Shown here one piece after another: positions 35,043 through 43,016 of a stretch of DNA of 64,000 nt (the first letter of the stretch is position 1; the number at the start of each line of letters is the position of its first letter). The translations under genes and the position numbers were made by a program. Below the pieces are notes generated by a model. It ran no database searches. It was not told where the DNA came from and worked only from the letters and a program-made list of their open reading frames with translations. Source of the DNA: Sporomusaceae bacterium UBA7701 (GTDB lineage Bacteria > Bacillota > Negativicutes > Sporomusales > UBA7701); the NCBI GenBank assembly GCA_002482545.1, contig DLGF01000024.1:161762-225761 (forward strand). Reading direction: 5' to 3'.

Positions 35043-35075
35043 AAACGGCACGGCCAATGGCCGTGCCGTTTCTAA
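35043..35075 (+). terminator. Terminator after the first DUF1540 gene
   Basis: Perfect 13-bp stem AAACGGCACGGCC/GGCCGTGCCGTTT with a 3-nt loop, 18 bp past the stop. The T tract is short (TTT). Confidence 0.75.
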
Positions 35076-35292
35076 CACGGGTCTTTTACCGTCCTGCCCG
35101 GGACTAAATAATGTGTCCCTCTTTGCAATGGGTTATCGGACGAAGCACCATCCAGGTCATTGCTTTCTCACCTCCTTATATAGGCCGCACCTAAAGATTT
35201 ACCATCAATGCATAATCCACATCATGGCCATAAAGGCGGCTACATAAGCTCCGTACTTCAGTCCTTTCAGTATCCTCTGCTGGGCGGGCTGC
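35076..35292 (-). other. Short stretch with possible micro-ORFs
   Basis: Downstream of the ICMT gene two very short minus-strand frames look translated. One, ending at about 35201, reads QQRILKGLKYGAYVAAFMAM and overlaps the ICMT stop without a clear start. The other (35104-35160, 18 codons) has a near-perfect AAGGAGGTGAG site before its ATG. Neither is recognised; either could be a micro-protein or decay debris. Confidence 0.3.
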
Positions 35293-35949
35293 TCATAACT
35301 TCTTGCCCGCTTCCTTTACCCTGAGAAAGCGCGGGAGCCTCGGTATGAAACCGGGTGTCTCTGCCATATATCTGGCATATTCCTCACCGAAAAACGCGAG
35401 CGACTCCTTCTCTTCCATTTTGGCCAGGCGGATGTACATATAAACCAGAATGGGAAACATCGGCACGGTTAAGATTGTCGGCCACTGGATCAGGAAGCCT
35501 GTCATGACCGCGATGAACGCTACGTACTGTGGATGACGCACAAGCGCGTACGGGCCTTGGGTGGCAACCCGTTTTTCCCGCTGCGCTTTATACAAGTACC
35601 GCCAGGTCACCGCCAAAAACAGCATGCCGCCCATAATCAGCCAATCGCTCAGTGCGTGGATGGGATATTGGTGCGGGTCGCCCGTTAGTCCGAGCAAGGT
35701 ATACCAGAGATGGCCCCCATTGTGCGAGAACATGGTCAACTCGGGATATCGGCTCCCCAGCCAGCCTGATAAAAGATAAAGGGTCAGAGGGAACCCGTAC
35801 ATTTCGGTAAACAAGGCAACGATAAAAGCCGCGAATGCCCCGAAGGATCGCCAGTCTCTGCCGGTTTGCGGGCGGGCGAAACTAAAGGCGAAAACTACGA
35901 ATATCAAGGTGTTGATGATTACCATCGGCCATAATCCATACTCTGCCAA
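35293..35949 (-). CDS. ICMT-like (isoprenylcysteine methyltransferase family) membrane protein
   Basis: 218 residues with about five membrane helices. The C-terminal half carries the family pattern GPYALVRHPQYVAFIAVMTG and MEEKESLAFFGEEYARYMAE, typical of ICMT/PEMT-type membrane methyltransferases that bind SAM. Bacterial members often sit with metal-resistance genes but their substrates are unknown. It is last in the HMA-lgt-HesB-ICMT operon, 35 bp after the HesB-like gene. Confidence 0.85.
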   Translation of the reverse strand: MAEYGLWPMVIINTLIFVVFAFSFARPQTGRDWRSFGAFAAFIVALFTEMYGFPLTLYLLSGWLGSRYPELTMFSHNGGHLWYTLLGLTGDPHQYPIHALSDWLIMGGMLFLAVTWRYLYKAQREKRVATQGPYALVRHPQYVAFIAVMTGFLIQWPTILTVPMFPILVYMYIRLAKMEEKESLAFFGEEYARYMAETPGFIPRLPRFLRVKEAGKKL

Positions 35950-35984
35950 TCTACATTTCCCCTTTCAGCCGTTTCTCTTTTCCT

Positions 35985-36284
35985 TTAACTGCTCATGGCC
36001 AGTAATTGTCGATAGAAAAATACTCCCTCAAGTTTCACGGTAACGGTCCTAAATACATTTGCAACCGAGTTGGGGAAAAAGACATCGATCCCGTCTACGG
36101 TTACTTTATCGTAATCCTCCACATCAAAAGGACTAACTCCTAGTTTTACCGACGGATAGACGCCAGCGCCTACTCCACAGCCGCAATGAGCGGCGTCCCG
36201 TTTGCCCACTCCGAGGGTAATCGCTTTCTGGGGATTCTTTTTGGAAATGTAGTCGCGGGCCGACGGCTCAATATAAATTTCCAT
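35985..36284 (-). CDS. HesB/IscA-like small protein
   Basis: 99 residues from the ATG at 36284 with GGGAGG upstream (an in-frame TTG two codons earlier is also possible). Related to the HesB-like fold, with a CGCGVGAGVYP motif where Fe-S carriers or HesB-like (seleno)proteins place their Cys. Probably binds iron-sulfur or another metal; the exact subfamily is unsure. It lies between lgt and the ICMT-like gene. Confidence 0.65.
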   Translation of the reverse strand: MEIYIEPSARDYISKKNPQKAITLGVGKRDAAHCGCGVGAGVYPSVKLGVSPFDVEDYDKVTVDGIDVFFPNSVANVFRTVTVKLEGVFFYRQLLAMSS

Positions 36285-36312
36285 TCCCAATCACCTCCCT
36301 CTATCCCATTCT

Positions 36313-37104
36313 TTAGGCCCTTGCTTTCTTTCTGGCATGCTTTTGGCTGACAGGTCGCGACGAAAACCACAGCAGGACTGCTCCCGCCACAGCCGCCGTA
36401 AGGGCCGCCGCCAGTTGGGCCGCCTTGAGTTCACCCAGCATCAGGCTGTCGGTGCGGACAAATTCAAGGAAGAATCGGGCTGCTGAGTACATGATGAAAT
36501 ACCACAAGGCCACCTGGCCGTCAAACTTTTTCCGGCGAAAGATCCACAACAGAATAATGAGTATCCCAAAATCCAGGACCCCTTCGAATAGCTCGGCTGG
36601 TATGAGCGGGGTGGCCCCCCAGGCGTTGTAGGCCGAGGTGCCCGGCTGGTAAACCACTCCATACCAGGCGTCAGTGGGCTTGCCGTACGCATCGCCGTTA
36701 AAAATACAGCCGATACGGCCGAACGCTTGACCCAAGATGAGACCGGGGGCGCCAAGATCGGCGAAGCGCCAGAAGGAGAGCTTTTTCCGGCGTGTATACC
36801 ACCATGCCAGCAGCACATTCGCAACCACCGCCCCCTGTATAGAAAGGCCACCTTGCCAGAACATCAGGGCGTGCACAGGGTTGTCCGCGTATTGCCGCCA
36901 AGTAAACGCAACTTCCCACAGCCTGGCGCCGATGAAACCGGCGATGATCGCATAAATTAGATATTCGGTTAATATTTCTTCGGTAAATTCGCTGCCTTTC
37001 GCCAGTCGGACGGCCAACAAGTAGCCGGCGATGATGCCAAGACCAACCATGACCCCCCAGACTCGGACATCGAAACTGCCTATGCTGAAAAGTATCGGAT
37101 GCAT
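36313..37104 (-). CDS. lgt: Prolipoprotein diacylglyceryl transferase (accessory copy)
   Basis: Transfers diacylglyceryl from phosphatidylglycerol to the lipobox Cys of prolipoproteins. It has 263 residues with about seven membrane helices. The Lgt signature GRIGCIFNGDAYGKPTD contains the conserved Arg and Asn, and HPILFSIGSFDVRVWG begins the protein. Placement on a mobile element inside a metal operon suggests an extra copy serving the element's own lipoproteins, such as those at 38031 and 45638. Confidence 0.95.
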   Translation of the reverse strand: MHPILFSIGSFDVRVWGVMVGLGIIAGYLLAVRLAKGSEFTEEILTEYLIYAIIAGFIGARLWEVAFTWRQYADNPVHALMFWQGGLSIQGAVVANVLLAWWYTRRKKLSFWRFADLGAPGLILGQAFGRIGCIFNGDAYGKPTDAWYGVVYQPGTSAYNAWGATPLIPAELFEGVLDFGILIILLWIFRRKKFDGQVALWYFIMYSAARFFLEFVRTDSLMLGELKAAQLAAALTAAVAGAVLLWFSSRPVSQKHARKKARA

Positions 37105-37127
37105 TCTATACCTCCATGTATTGCTGC

Positions 37128-37613
37128 TTATTCTGGCAGATAGCCGGCCTCCCGGACGACCTGTTTCAAGTCCTCTACCTTGACAACCTCTGGGTCGAAG
37201 GTCACTTCGACGATTTTAGGCAGTGAAACTTTGGCGCTGCTGACTCCAGCCTTGCCGAGGAGAGACTTTTCGACCATTCCCGCGCAGTGCTGACAGGTCA
37301 TCCCCCCAACTACAAAATGTGTAGTGGCAAAGTTTTCTGCCAATTTTTTCGACAGCTGAATTCGGGAAACTGACCTGCTTCCGGAGCTATCGTGACTCTC
37401 GTGCGCGTCCTTGTCGTGTCTGTCATGGTAACCGTTGTTGTGTTCTCCGTGACCGCTGCCGCAGCAACCACCAGCGCCAGCATTGCCACCGTGGGCTTGC
37501 CCGCTGTCGGCACCTCTTTGCTGATGACCACCACCGCAGCAGCCACCGCCCCGCAACATCATGAACGCCATCGCGCCGAAAAAGATCAAATATCCCAGAT
37601 TGCTCCAGTCCAC
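37128..37613 (-). CDS. Membrane-anchored HMA-domain metal-binding protein
   Basis: 161 residues. An N-terminal membrane helix (LGYLIFFGAMAFMML) precedes a linker rich in Gly, Cys and His (CCGGGH, CCGSGHGEHNN, HDRHDKDAHESHD). A heavy-metal-associated domain follows, with GMTCQHC (C107, C110). Likely a Cu(I) or Zn carrier at the membrane. It is the first gene of the HMA-lgt-HesB-ICMT operon and has an 11-bp-repeat promoter. Confidence 0.87.
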   Translation of the reverse strand: MDWSNLGYLIFFGAMAFMMLRGGGCCGGGHQQRGADSGQAHGGNAGAGGCCGSGHGEHNNGYHDRHDKDAHESHDSSGSRSVSRIQLSKKLAENFATTHFVVGGMTCQHCAGMVEKSLLGKAGVSSAKVSLPKIVEVTFDPEVVKVEDLKQVVREAGYLPE

Positions 37614-37651
37614 AATTATGCCTCCTAGCTAGTGCCTTCAATTTTACTTCT

Positions 37652-37694
37652 ACTATAAACAAAATTTATGAATAACTGATGAAGATACTGCGAA
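37652..37694 (-). promoter_or_regulatory. 11-bp direct-repeat promoter, site B
   Basis: Plus-strand TGAA units at 37669 and 37680 and CGAA at 37691 (period 11). The -10 TATAGT is at 37652-37657, 11 nt from the nearest unit. It lies 39 bp upstream of the HMA gene. Confidence 0.8.
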
Positions 37695-37737
37695 TGACTT
37701 GTGTGAAAAAAATTTTTTAATGAAACCAAAAGGCTTA

Positions 37738-37860
37738 AGAGAGTCCGGCGGACCCTTCTTTTATGTCGGGTAGACTTTATGAACGCTCGCTTTCGTCCCG
37801 ACAGCTCGGGCGACAAAATTACAGGGCTCGCCCTTTTCTTTCTTTTCCGGAAAATTTAAC
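37738..37860. other. Structured intergenic segment
   Basis: Three consecutive GC-rich stems: GAGTCC/GGACCC, GTCGGG/CCCGAC enclosing 26 nt, and GGGCGA/TCGCCC followed on the plus strand by TTTTCTTTCTTTT. No gene is visible. It could be a small plus-strand RNA with a terminator, or a relic. No known riboswitch core was recognised. Confidence 0.4.
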
Positions 37861-37973
37861 CCGAACTATTTGGCTATGTTGTTTTACGTAAATTTGCGTC
37901 TTTCAGCAGCTTAAACGCTTTCGATCTGTTCCCTCCTTCTCATCTGCGTACGTCACCCGCTCGAAGTGGATAA

Positions 37974-38014
37974 GAAAAAAATTATGGCCCAGCAACGTAA
38001 TGCTGGGCCATAAT
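37974..38014 (-). terminator. Terminator of the Met-rich cytochrome operon
   Basis: Perfect 14-bp stem ATTATGGCCCAGCA/TGCTGGGCCATAAT with a 6-nt loop, followed on the minus strand by seven T. It lies 16 bp past the stop of the last gene (38031). Confidence 0.93.
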
Positions 38015-38030
38015 CTTGTAAGGCTTCTCC

Positions 38031-38453
38031 CTACATTTTCATCACTTTGTTCGGGGCCTGCTGCAATAATCCCTTTACCGTTTGAACCCCTTTGTCCACT
38101 TCAGCCGGATTCGGAGTCGGTTTGTTTACTTCATCATTCAGCGATTGTATCGCGTGGTGCAAGTTATCCCGGAACGCCGTATCGCTAAAATTTGGCGCAA
38201 GCCGATCGTTCAGGGAGATTAAATTGCTGCTTGACTGCCTGGCCTGCGGGAGTTGGTTCGCTTTGGCCTTGGCGGCAACATCATCTGCCGCTTGGTTCAT
38301 CTGATTGATAAGGGGAACAGGGTCCTCCATCGCCTTCATATTTGCTGGCCCTGGCGCTGGATTTGGAGCCGGCTTTTGCTGCCCCGCGCAACCGGCAATT
38401 ACTACTACCATAACTATGACCAACAATGCGATAAGCCGTCTATGGATATGCAT
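38031..38453 (-). CDS. Lipoprotein, last gene of the Met-rich operon
   Basis: 140 residues. The signal has a lipobox VIAGCAGQQ, so the mature protein should be lipid-anchored outside the membrane. A Pro/Ala linker is followed by a helical domain (LINQMNQAADDVAAKAK, SSSNLISLNDRLAPNFSD, NLHHAIQSLNDEV) resembling the helical repeats of the 41027 protein. Family not recognised. The operon terminator follows directly. Confidence 0.72.
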   Translation of the reverse strand: MHIHRRLIALLVIVMVVVIAGCAGQQKPAPNPAPGPANMKAMEDPVPLINQMNQAADDVAAKAKANQLPQARQSSSNLISLNDRLAPNFSDTAFRDNLHHAIQSLNDEVNKPTPNPAEVDKGVQTVKGLLQQAPNKVMKM

Positions 38454-38468
38454 ATATTCCTCTCCCCT

Positions 38469-39230
38469 TTACATCATTCCCATACCGCCGCCCCCCGACG
38501 AACTGCCACCGCTTGATGGCATCTGGGTCATACCGCTACCTGACGGCATCTGTCCCGTATTACCCATCGGCATCATGCCCATGCCGCCTCCCTGCGGCAT
38601 CTGTCCCGTATTGCTCATCGGCACCATGCCCATGCCGGCGGCCTGCGGCATCTGGCCCATGTTGTTCATCGGCATGACCGCGACACCGCCATTGGGCAAC
38701 GGCATGACGATGACACCGTTCATCGGGATAGCTCCTTGGGGATAGGATGCTCCCTGCATCGGCGCCATCTGGGGCATAGACGCCCCCATGTTGCCCATCG
38801 GTTGCATTGGTTGCATCTGCATCCCGGCCATACCGCTGGCGGGGTAGGCGCCCCTCGGCGGCATGTTGCCCATATTCATCATGCCGGCGTTCATCCGCAT
38901 ATCATTCCCCTGACGCGCCTGCATGCCGCCGGACATCGGCCCCATCTGCTGCATTTGCATGCCGGCCATGTTGCCGTATGGGTTATCGGGAGCCAGCAAG
39001 CCCATGATGGCGACCAGTAGCAGGATACCCAGAAACGAATACAGTGCGTAGCGTAACCAGTTGTTCATCGAAACTCCTCCTCGTACTGAATATTTAGCGT
39101 CGATATCCGCTTTCTTTTTTTTGCCGACAATAAATCGGACTGCTGCCATCAATGCCAGCCCTAAACTGACAACCAGCATGACCACCAGAAAAAAGGTATA
39201 CGCTGAACCCAGAAAACCCAGGAAATCCAT
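38469..39230 (-). CDS. Met/Gly-rich repeat membrane protein
   Basis: 253 residues. Two membrane helices (about 10-36 and 57-80) precede a ~170-residue tail of low complexity rich in Met, Gly, Pro and Gln. It has repeated units such as GNTGQMP, MGMMPMG and AGMQMQ, a pattern suited to many thioether Cu(I)/Ag(I) sites. A second ribosome site GAGGAGG stands 7 nt before an internal ATG (codon 54, MNNWLRYAL), so a shorter product with only the second helix may be the main form. I recognise no family. Confidence 0.72.
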   Translation of the reverse strand: MDFLGFLGSAYTFFLVVMLVVSLGLALMAAVRFIVGKKKKADIDAKYSVRGGVSMNNWLRYALYSFLGILLLVAIMGLLAPDNPYGNMAGMQMQQMGPMSGGMQARQGNDMRMNAGMMNMGNMPPRGAYPASGMAGMQMQPMQPMGNMGASMPQMAPMQGASYPQGAIPMNGVIVMPLPNGGVAVMPMNNMGQMPQAAGMGMVPMSNTGQMPQGGGMGMMPMGNTGQMPSGSGMTQMPSSGGSSSGGGGMGMM

Positions 39231-39237
39231 TCGCCGT

Positions 39238-39594
39238 TCACCCCAAATTGTGCCAGACGATCAGCAAGAAAGCCGTTCCTGCCATGATGAATGGCAACAA
39301 AATAAAAATTGTATTTGTTGTAAAGCGATTCATCCATTGCATAGACTCCGTCGATTCCTTCTGCCGGGAATTGCCCATCCCCCCATTTTCGGTCCGCCAT
39401 GTGAGAAGCTGCGCCGTAGTCACATTCGACGCGTGCATCGTCCGCATCATGTTGCCCATACTCTGCCCCATCATCTGGGTCATCATATTTTTTTCTTGGA
39501 CTTGGTAGCTGTGCCACTGTAGACCTACGGCTACAATGACTAGCAGTACGAAGACGCCTGTCAGTTGCCAAAAATGTAGTTTCGTCGGATTCAT
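39238..39594 (-). CDS. Two-helix membrane protein with Met-rich loop
   Basis: 118 residues from the ATG that overlaps the upstream stop as ATGA. An N-terminal helix (FWQLTGVFVLLVIVAVGL) and a C-terminal helix (FILLPFIMAGTAFLLIV) flank an extracytoplasmic loop containing MMTQMMGQSMGNMMRTMH. The loop resembles the Met-rich sensor loop of the kinase at 55854. It is coupled to the cytochrome gene, so the two may form a complex. Unknown family. Confidence 0.7.
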   Translation of the reverse strand: MNPTKLHFWQLTGVFVLLVIVAVGLQWHSYQVQEKNMMTQMMGQSMGNMMRTMHASNVTTAQLLTWRTENGGMGNSRQKESTESMQWMNRFTTNTIFILLPFIMAGTAFLLIVWHNLG

Positions 39595-40358
39595 TTGTTC
39601 CCTCTGCGCCACATTACTAAAATCGAGGTCGCCATTGCCGCCAGAAGAGTCTCAACAAGCACAAGAGGGGTTAGTTTGATCACTGGATTAACCCCCATAT
39701 CCTTACCTGCCAGCCCCATCAAAGAGGAATCCATCGCCTGATCCATTCCGGCCATGAACTTCCGGACCTGAATGTTGCCGGGCGGCGGCCCCGCGGCAGA
39801 GATGATGATGGCCGCAGCGGAGAAAAAATACGCGGTGACCAGCACCCAGATGAATAGCTTGAATCCCGGTTCCAACATCAAATTGGTGGCGCCTCCTTCT
39901 TCTTTTGGGAAACGAGGCCATATCAGCGCGTGCGCTTTTTGATAAATGTGCCAGATAACCCCCGCCAGAGCGACATAGGTCAACTTCTCATGCACGAACA
40001 TCGCGAAGGCTACCGCAGCGCTGTTCGTGTCGTCGCTCCCCCAGATGATCGCCCCGCTCAAGATAAGCATGACACTGGTCGTCAACGTGAATAGCCCGTA
40101 TTTTTTCGGCTTGAATATTCCCCATCGATGCCGCGATATATTCCCTCTCAGGTCGTTCATCACTTCCGAGCCGATGTAAATTAGCGTCAATACTACGAAG
40201 AATACCGCCGCTATCCGGTGGACGTAATCGGCCAGGGCAATGTCGTACTGGAGAAGCCAGCCGAAGCCGGCCCCGATCATGGCGACGCCACTGATCGTGA
40301 GTATCGCGAACACCACGGCAAACAGCCAGTGGATGGCAAAATCGAAGCGGATGTTCAA
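39591..40358 (-). CDS. b-type cytochrome membrane subunit (cytochrome b561-like)
   Basis: 255 residues with about five membrane helices. The architecture resembles cytochrome b561 or the formate dehydrogenase gamma fold (NIRFDFAIHWLFAVVF at the start, then DYVHRIAAVFFVV, later FVHEKLTYVALAG and IWHIYQKAH). Histidines H10, H47, H123 and H137 in or near helices could ligate two b hemes. It would pass electrons between the quinone pool and an extracytoplasmic partner. No Fe-S or molybdoenzyme partner is nearby; its neighbours are Met-rich proteins. Confidence 0.8.
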   Translation of the reverse strand: MNIRFDFAIHWLFAVVFAILTISGVAMIGAGFGWLLQYDIALADYVHRIAAVFFVVLTLIYIGSEVMNDLRGNISRHRWGIFKPKKYGLFTLTTSVMLILSGAIIWGSDDTNSAAVAFAMFVHEKLTYVALAGVIWHIYQKAHALIWPRFPKEEGGATNLMLEPGFKLFIWVLVTAYFFSAAAIIISAAGPPPGNIQVRKFMAGMDQAMDSSLMGLAGKDMGVNPVIKLTPLVLVETLLAAMATSILVMWRRGNK

Positions 40359-41020
40359 TATCTCTTCTCCCCGGTTGATTCATTTTCATCGTCTTGCCCG
40401 ACAGGTTCGGCAAGCAATGCCTGTGTAGGCTCCTGCCTTGCTGCCTCCTGCGGTTTGGCGTCGAGCATCTGCGCCTTGATATATTGCACCAGCGCGAAGA
40501 TTACCGAGACGATAAACGCGATAATCAGTAACTTTATCAGAAAACCGAGCAGGGCAAACAAGCTGTAATAGGGACTGTACATATACCCGCCCATATTGAC
40601 AAAGCTAAGGCTGTTGAAGAGGCCCATGATGAAGTAAAAGGCGATAACACCTGCAACAACAATTAAGATGGTTTTCAGTAGCGGATCTTGATTAATTGCA
40701 TTCATAGTCGGCGAGGTTTTTGCCCACCCGTCCTGCTGGGAAAGAAACTTGCGGATTCCGGCGATTATGCCGGCGATCAGCGCGAAGACTAGTACCAGTG
40801 TCAGGATTTTGATTGTGAAAGTTATCAGCCCGGCTATCAAGCCGCCGAACAGGCTGCCGCCGGCGTAACCGGCCTCCATGGTTGCTCCATGGTGTCCCCC
40901 AAGACTTCCGCCTCCGGTACCGCCGAAATTGAACCCAAACAGGAAACCGAAAACAAGCAGCCCAATGAAGACAACCAAAATCGCCCGCAAGATCGGATCG
41001 TTTCGCAGCGTGTCGTTCAT
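40355..41020 (-). CDS. Multi-pass membrane protein of unknown family
   Basis: 221 residues with four hydrophobic segments in two similar pairs. NDTLRNDPILRAILVVFIG at the start is echoed by NAINQDPLLKTILIVVAG in the middle, so the protein looks like an internal duplication. A Gly/His segment (GGSLGGHHGATM) follows the first helix. The C-terminal tail is hydrophilic. It overlaps the cytochrome gene by 4 bp and lies 6 bp after the 41027 gene. Confidence 0.68.
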   Translation of the reverse strand: MNDTLRNDPILRAILVVFIGLLVFGFLFGFNFGGTGGGSLGGHHGATMEAGYAGGSLFGGLIAGLITFTIKILTLVLVFALIAGIIAGIRKFLSQQDGWAKTSPTMNAINQDPLLKTILIVVAGVIAFYFIMGLFNSLSFVNMGGYMYSPYYSLFALLGFLIKLLIIAFIVSVIFALVQYIKAQMLDAKPQEAARQEPTQALLAEPVGQDDENESTGEKRY

Positions 41021-41026
41021 TTCACA

Positions 41027-42109
41027 TCATCCCTTTCCCAGTTTTTTGGGGCCGTCGTGGTTATTGTTCGGAGAACTGAACAGATCGCGAAGCAAGCGCT
41101 TGATCAAGATCAAGACCCCCAGTACGATTCCTAGTACAATCACCAGGAAGGCCAAATTCAGAATCAAAGAGCTATTTCCCAGCCAGGAAAACAGGCTCCC
41201 TCCGTGCGTGGCAGGCATGCTGTAAGCGGCCATCCGTAAATCATTTGCGATCAGCATCAGTTGCTGATTGAATTCCTCATTAAGCCGGTTGAGCATTACG
41301 GTGCTTTTCGCCAATTCAGTGATCCCTTGGTGGAGTTGCTGCATTCTTTGATTATTAAATACATACCCGCTTTGCGGAGCGTACGGATTTATATTCACAA
41401 GAACCGCAGCTTCCCGTAGCAGGCGGTTGGCCAGGGTCAATTTATTCCGATTATTTAGCGTTAAATTATAGCGGGCAACAAGGGTCTGCTGGTCAGGTGG
41501 ATTGGCTTCGCCCATCATGCTTTGATCAGCCAGGTCATTGTTTAATTCGTTGAGCAGCATCTGAGCCTGCGATAATTTGAAAATGCCGTCATGCACTTGT
41601 TCCAGCTTGTACTGGTCAAATACGATATTTACCGAAGGCGGCAAATCCCTTGCCGGGGGCGCTCCTGGGGGGGCGGTCGTCGTACCGGGGGCTGTCCCCG
41701 TCGTTGGCGGGTTGATATTTATGGTGACATTTTCTTTGTTGGTTGTACCTGGCGTGGAGCCTGTTGTATTATCTCGCGGATAGTCGCTCATCCGGTTGGG
41801 CATAGTGATCTGCGAATAAGGGTCGATGGTAATTAGGTCAATGGCCTGGTTAAACGATGTCAAGGCCTGATTCAAATTTGCCCGATTGTCACTGGCCGTC
41901 GCGTTAAAAGGGCTCGGAACTGGTCCTCCCATTCCGGGCATTTGGTGTCCGTCCATTCCTGCGCGCCCCTGGTTGGCCGCGCCATGCCAGTTTCCTAGTA
42001 ATGAAGTTACGCTCGACATATCCCATCCCATCTGCGTAGCGTATATCATGCCTCCTACAGCCAAAATAGCAATGATTATTAGAAATAGAACGAATTTCAG
42101 GAACCGCAT
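41027..42109 (-). CDS. Membrane-anchored protein with tandem helical repeats
   Basis: 360 residues from the ATG at 42109 (GGAG 8 nt upstream). An N-terminal helix (FVLFLIIIAILAVGGMIY) is followed by a Met/Gly/His patch (MDGHQMPGMGG). Next come two copies of a helical unit. The first has ALTSFNQAIDLITIDPY and EQVHDGIFKLSQAQMLLNEL; the second has LLREAAVLVNINPY and QQLHQGITELAKSTVMLNRL. They are separated by a Thr/Pro linker. A C-terminal helix (LILNLAFLVIVLGIVLGVLI) gives a second membrane anchor. No known domain recognised. Confidence 0.72.
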   Translation of the reverse strand: MRFLKFVLFLIIIAILAVGGMIYATQMGWDMSSVTSLLGNWHGAANQGRAGMDGHQMPGMGGPVPSPFNATASDNRANLNQALTSFNQAIDLITIDPYSQITMPNRMSDYPRDNTTGSTPGTTNKENVTININPPTTGTAPGTTTAPPGAPPARDLPPSVNIVFDQYKLEQVHDGIFKLSQAQMLLNELNNDLADQSMMGEANPPDQQTLVARYNLTLNNRNKLTLANRLLREAAVLVNINPYAPQSGYVFNNQRMQQLHQGITELAKSTVMLNRLNEEFNQQLMLIANDLRMAAYSMPATHGGSLFSWLGNSSLILNLAFLVIVLGIVLGVLILIKRLLRDLFSSPNNNHDGPKKLGKG

Positions 42110-42238
42110 GCCATCCACTCCAAGTAAAAGTTTGTATCGGTAGTGTTTGTGTTTGGGCAAAAAATATACTCTGTGTCTAAAAGCGCCATACAACTAATTT
42201 ACAGCAACAACCCGGCGCATAAGCTTATGCAAAATAAA

Positions 42239-42260
42239 GAGGCGCTGGTTTTGCGCCTCT
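42239..42260 (-). terminator. Hairpin between the SHOCT gene and the rest of the operon
   Basis: 8-bp stem AGAGGCGC/GCGCCTCT followed on the minus strand by TTTATTTT. It probably reduces read-through from the SHOCT gene into the downstream genes. Confidence 0.6.
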
Positions 42261-42285
42261 TGGGGAGTCATTGTGTTCGATTTTT

Positions 42286-42684
42286 TTAGGCAAGGATTTG
42301 TTTAAGTTCTTCAAATTCGGGGCGGCTAATCTCACCCTTGGCAAGGCGCTCCTTCAGTATTTCAAAAGCCTGGCCCGGAGCCGCGGTAGCCACGCCGCCC
42401 TGCTTTCTGGCGCTGAGTGCGTCCCAGATTCTCCGGGCCAGAAAGACCGCCCCGGCCAGAATCAGCGCCCAAAACAGCACGGTAATCAGTGTTGTTAAGA
42501 TACCGCCCTGAAATATGTCGAAACCAGAGCCAGGCATTCCCATGTAACCCATTGCTTGCCCATTCGAGAGGTTCATCATCCCAGCCCCTTGCACATTATA
42601 GTACCCCATCCCGTGCCCCATTGCCGCCGAATTAAACCCGGAGGAACCGGAAGATTGCCCGAAATTTGCCATGTGTGTCCACAT
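42286..42684 (-). CDS. SHOCT-domain membrane protein with Met/Gly-rich N-terminus
   Basis: 132 residues from the ATG at 42684, behind AAAGGAGAG. The N-terminal extracytoplasmic part is Met/Gly/Ser-rich (AAMGHGMGYYN, GQAMGYMGMPG). One membrane helix (LITVLFWALILAGAVFLA) follows, then a C-terminal SHOCT motif (ILKERLAKGEISRPEFEELKQIL). A shorter paralog is at 55522. First gene behind 11-bp-repeat promoter C. Confidence 0.82.
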   Translation of the reverse strand: MWTHMANFGQSSGSSGFNSAAMGHGMGYYNVQGAGMMNLSNGQAMGYMGMPGSGFDIFQGGILTTLITVLFWALILAGAVFLARRIWDALSARKQGGVATAAPGQAFEILKERLAKGEISRPEFEELKQILA

Positions 42685-42798
42685 AAGAAGCTCTCCTTTC
42701 AAAATGATGGTTGCGGTTCTGGAGAGGGAGGCATGGATCACGCGCTAATGTACGCCACATCACCCCATTTTCGATTTTCTCACAGAAAAGCAGGAGAG

Positions 42799-42830
42799 AG
42801 GTCACACAGGACATTCTGGGCCTGTGACCT
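42799..42830. promoter_or_regulatory. Dyad in the leader of the SHOCT operon
   Basis: AGGTCACA (42799-42806) and TGTGACCT (42823-42830) form an 8-bp inverted repeat just downstream of promoter C. It may be an operator or RNA hairpin in the 5' leader. Confidence 0.45.
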
Positions 42831-42838
42831 TTGGCTCC

Positions 42839-42870
42839 ATTGTATCATAGGGGTGTGAAAATCTTATGAA
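42839..42870 (-). promoter_or_regulatory. 11-bp direct-repeat promoter, site C
   Basis: Plus-strand TGAA units at 42856 and 42867 (period 11). The -10 TACAAT is at 42839-42844, exactly 11 nt from the nearest unit. The resulting leader to the SHOCT ATG is about 150 nt. Confidence 0.75.
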
Positions 42871-42950
42871 CACTCGTCAACTCCGGACTGTGAAAAGATG
42901 CTCACTATCAGCAATACGTCACAAGTGCTGAGAGATGGCCCGCTAAATCT

Positions 42951-43016
42951 TATAATATGCGGTAAATTTTAGGAGTACCAGCAGTCCGATAAATGTATTA
43001 CCGGACTACTGGTACT
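42951..43016 (+). promoter_or_regulatory. Candidate promoter and hairpin leader of the 43116 gene
   Basis: A consensus -10 TATAAT (42951-42956) with a poor -35 is followed by a strong dyad AGTACCAG-C-AGTCCG / CGGACT-A-CTGGTACT (42974-43016), which lies in the leader of the downstream gene. It has no T tract, so it is not a plain terminator. Confidence 0.4.

Noticed and set aside
37738..37860. Considered as a c-di-GMP, fluoride or NiCo riboswitch
   Set aside because: None of the conserved cores is present.
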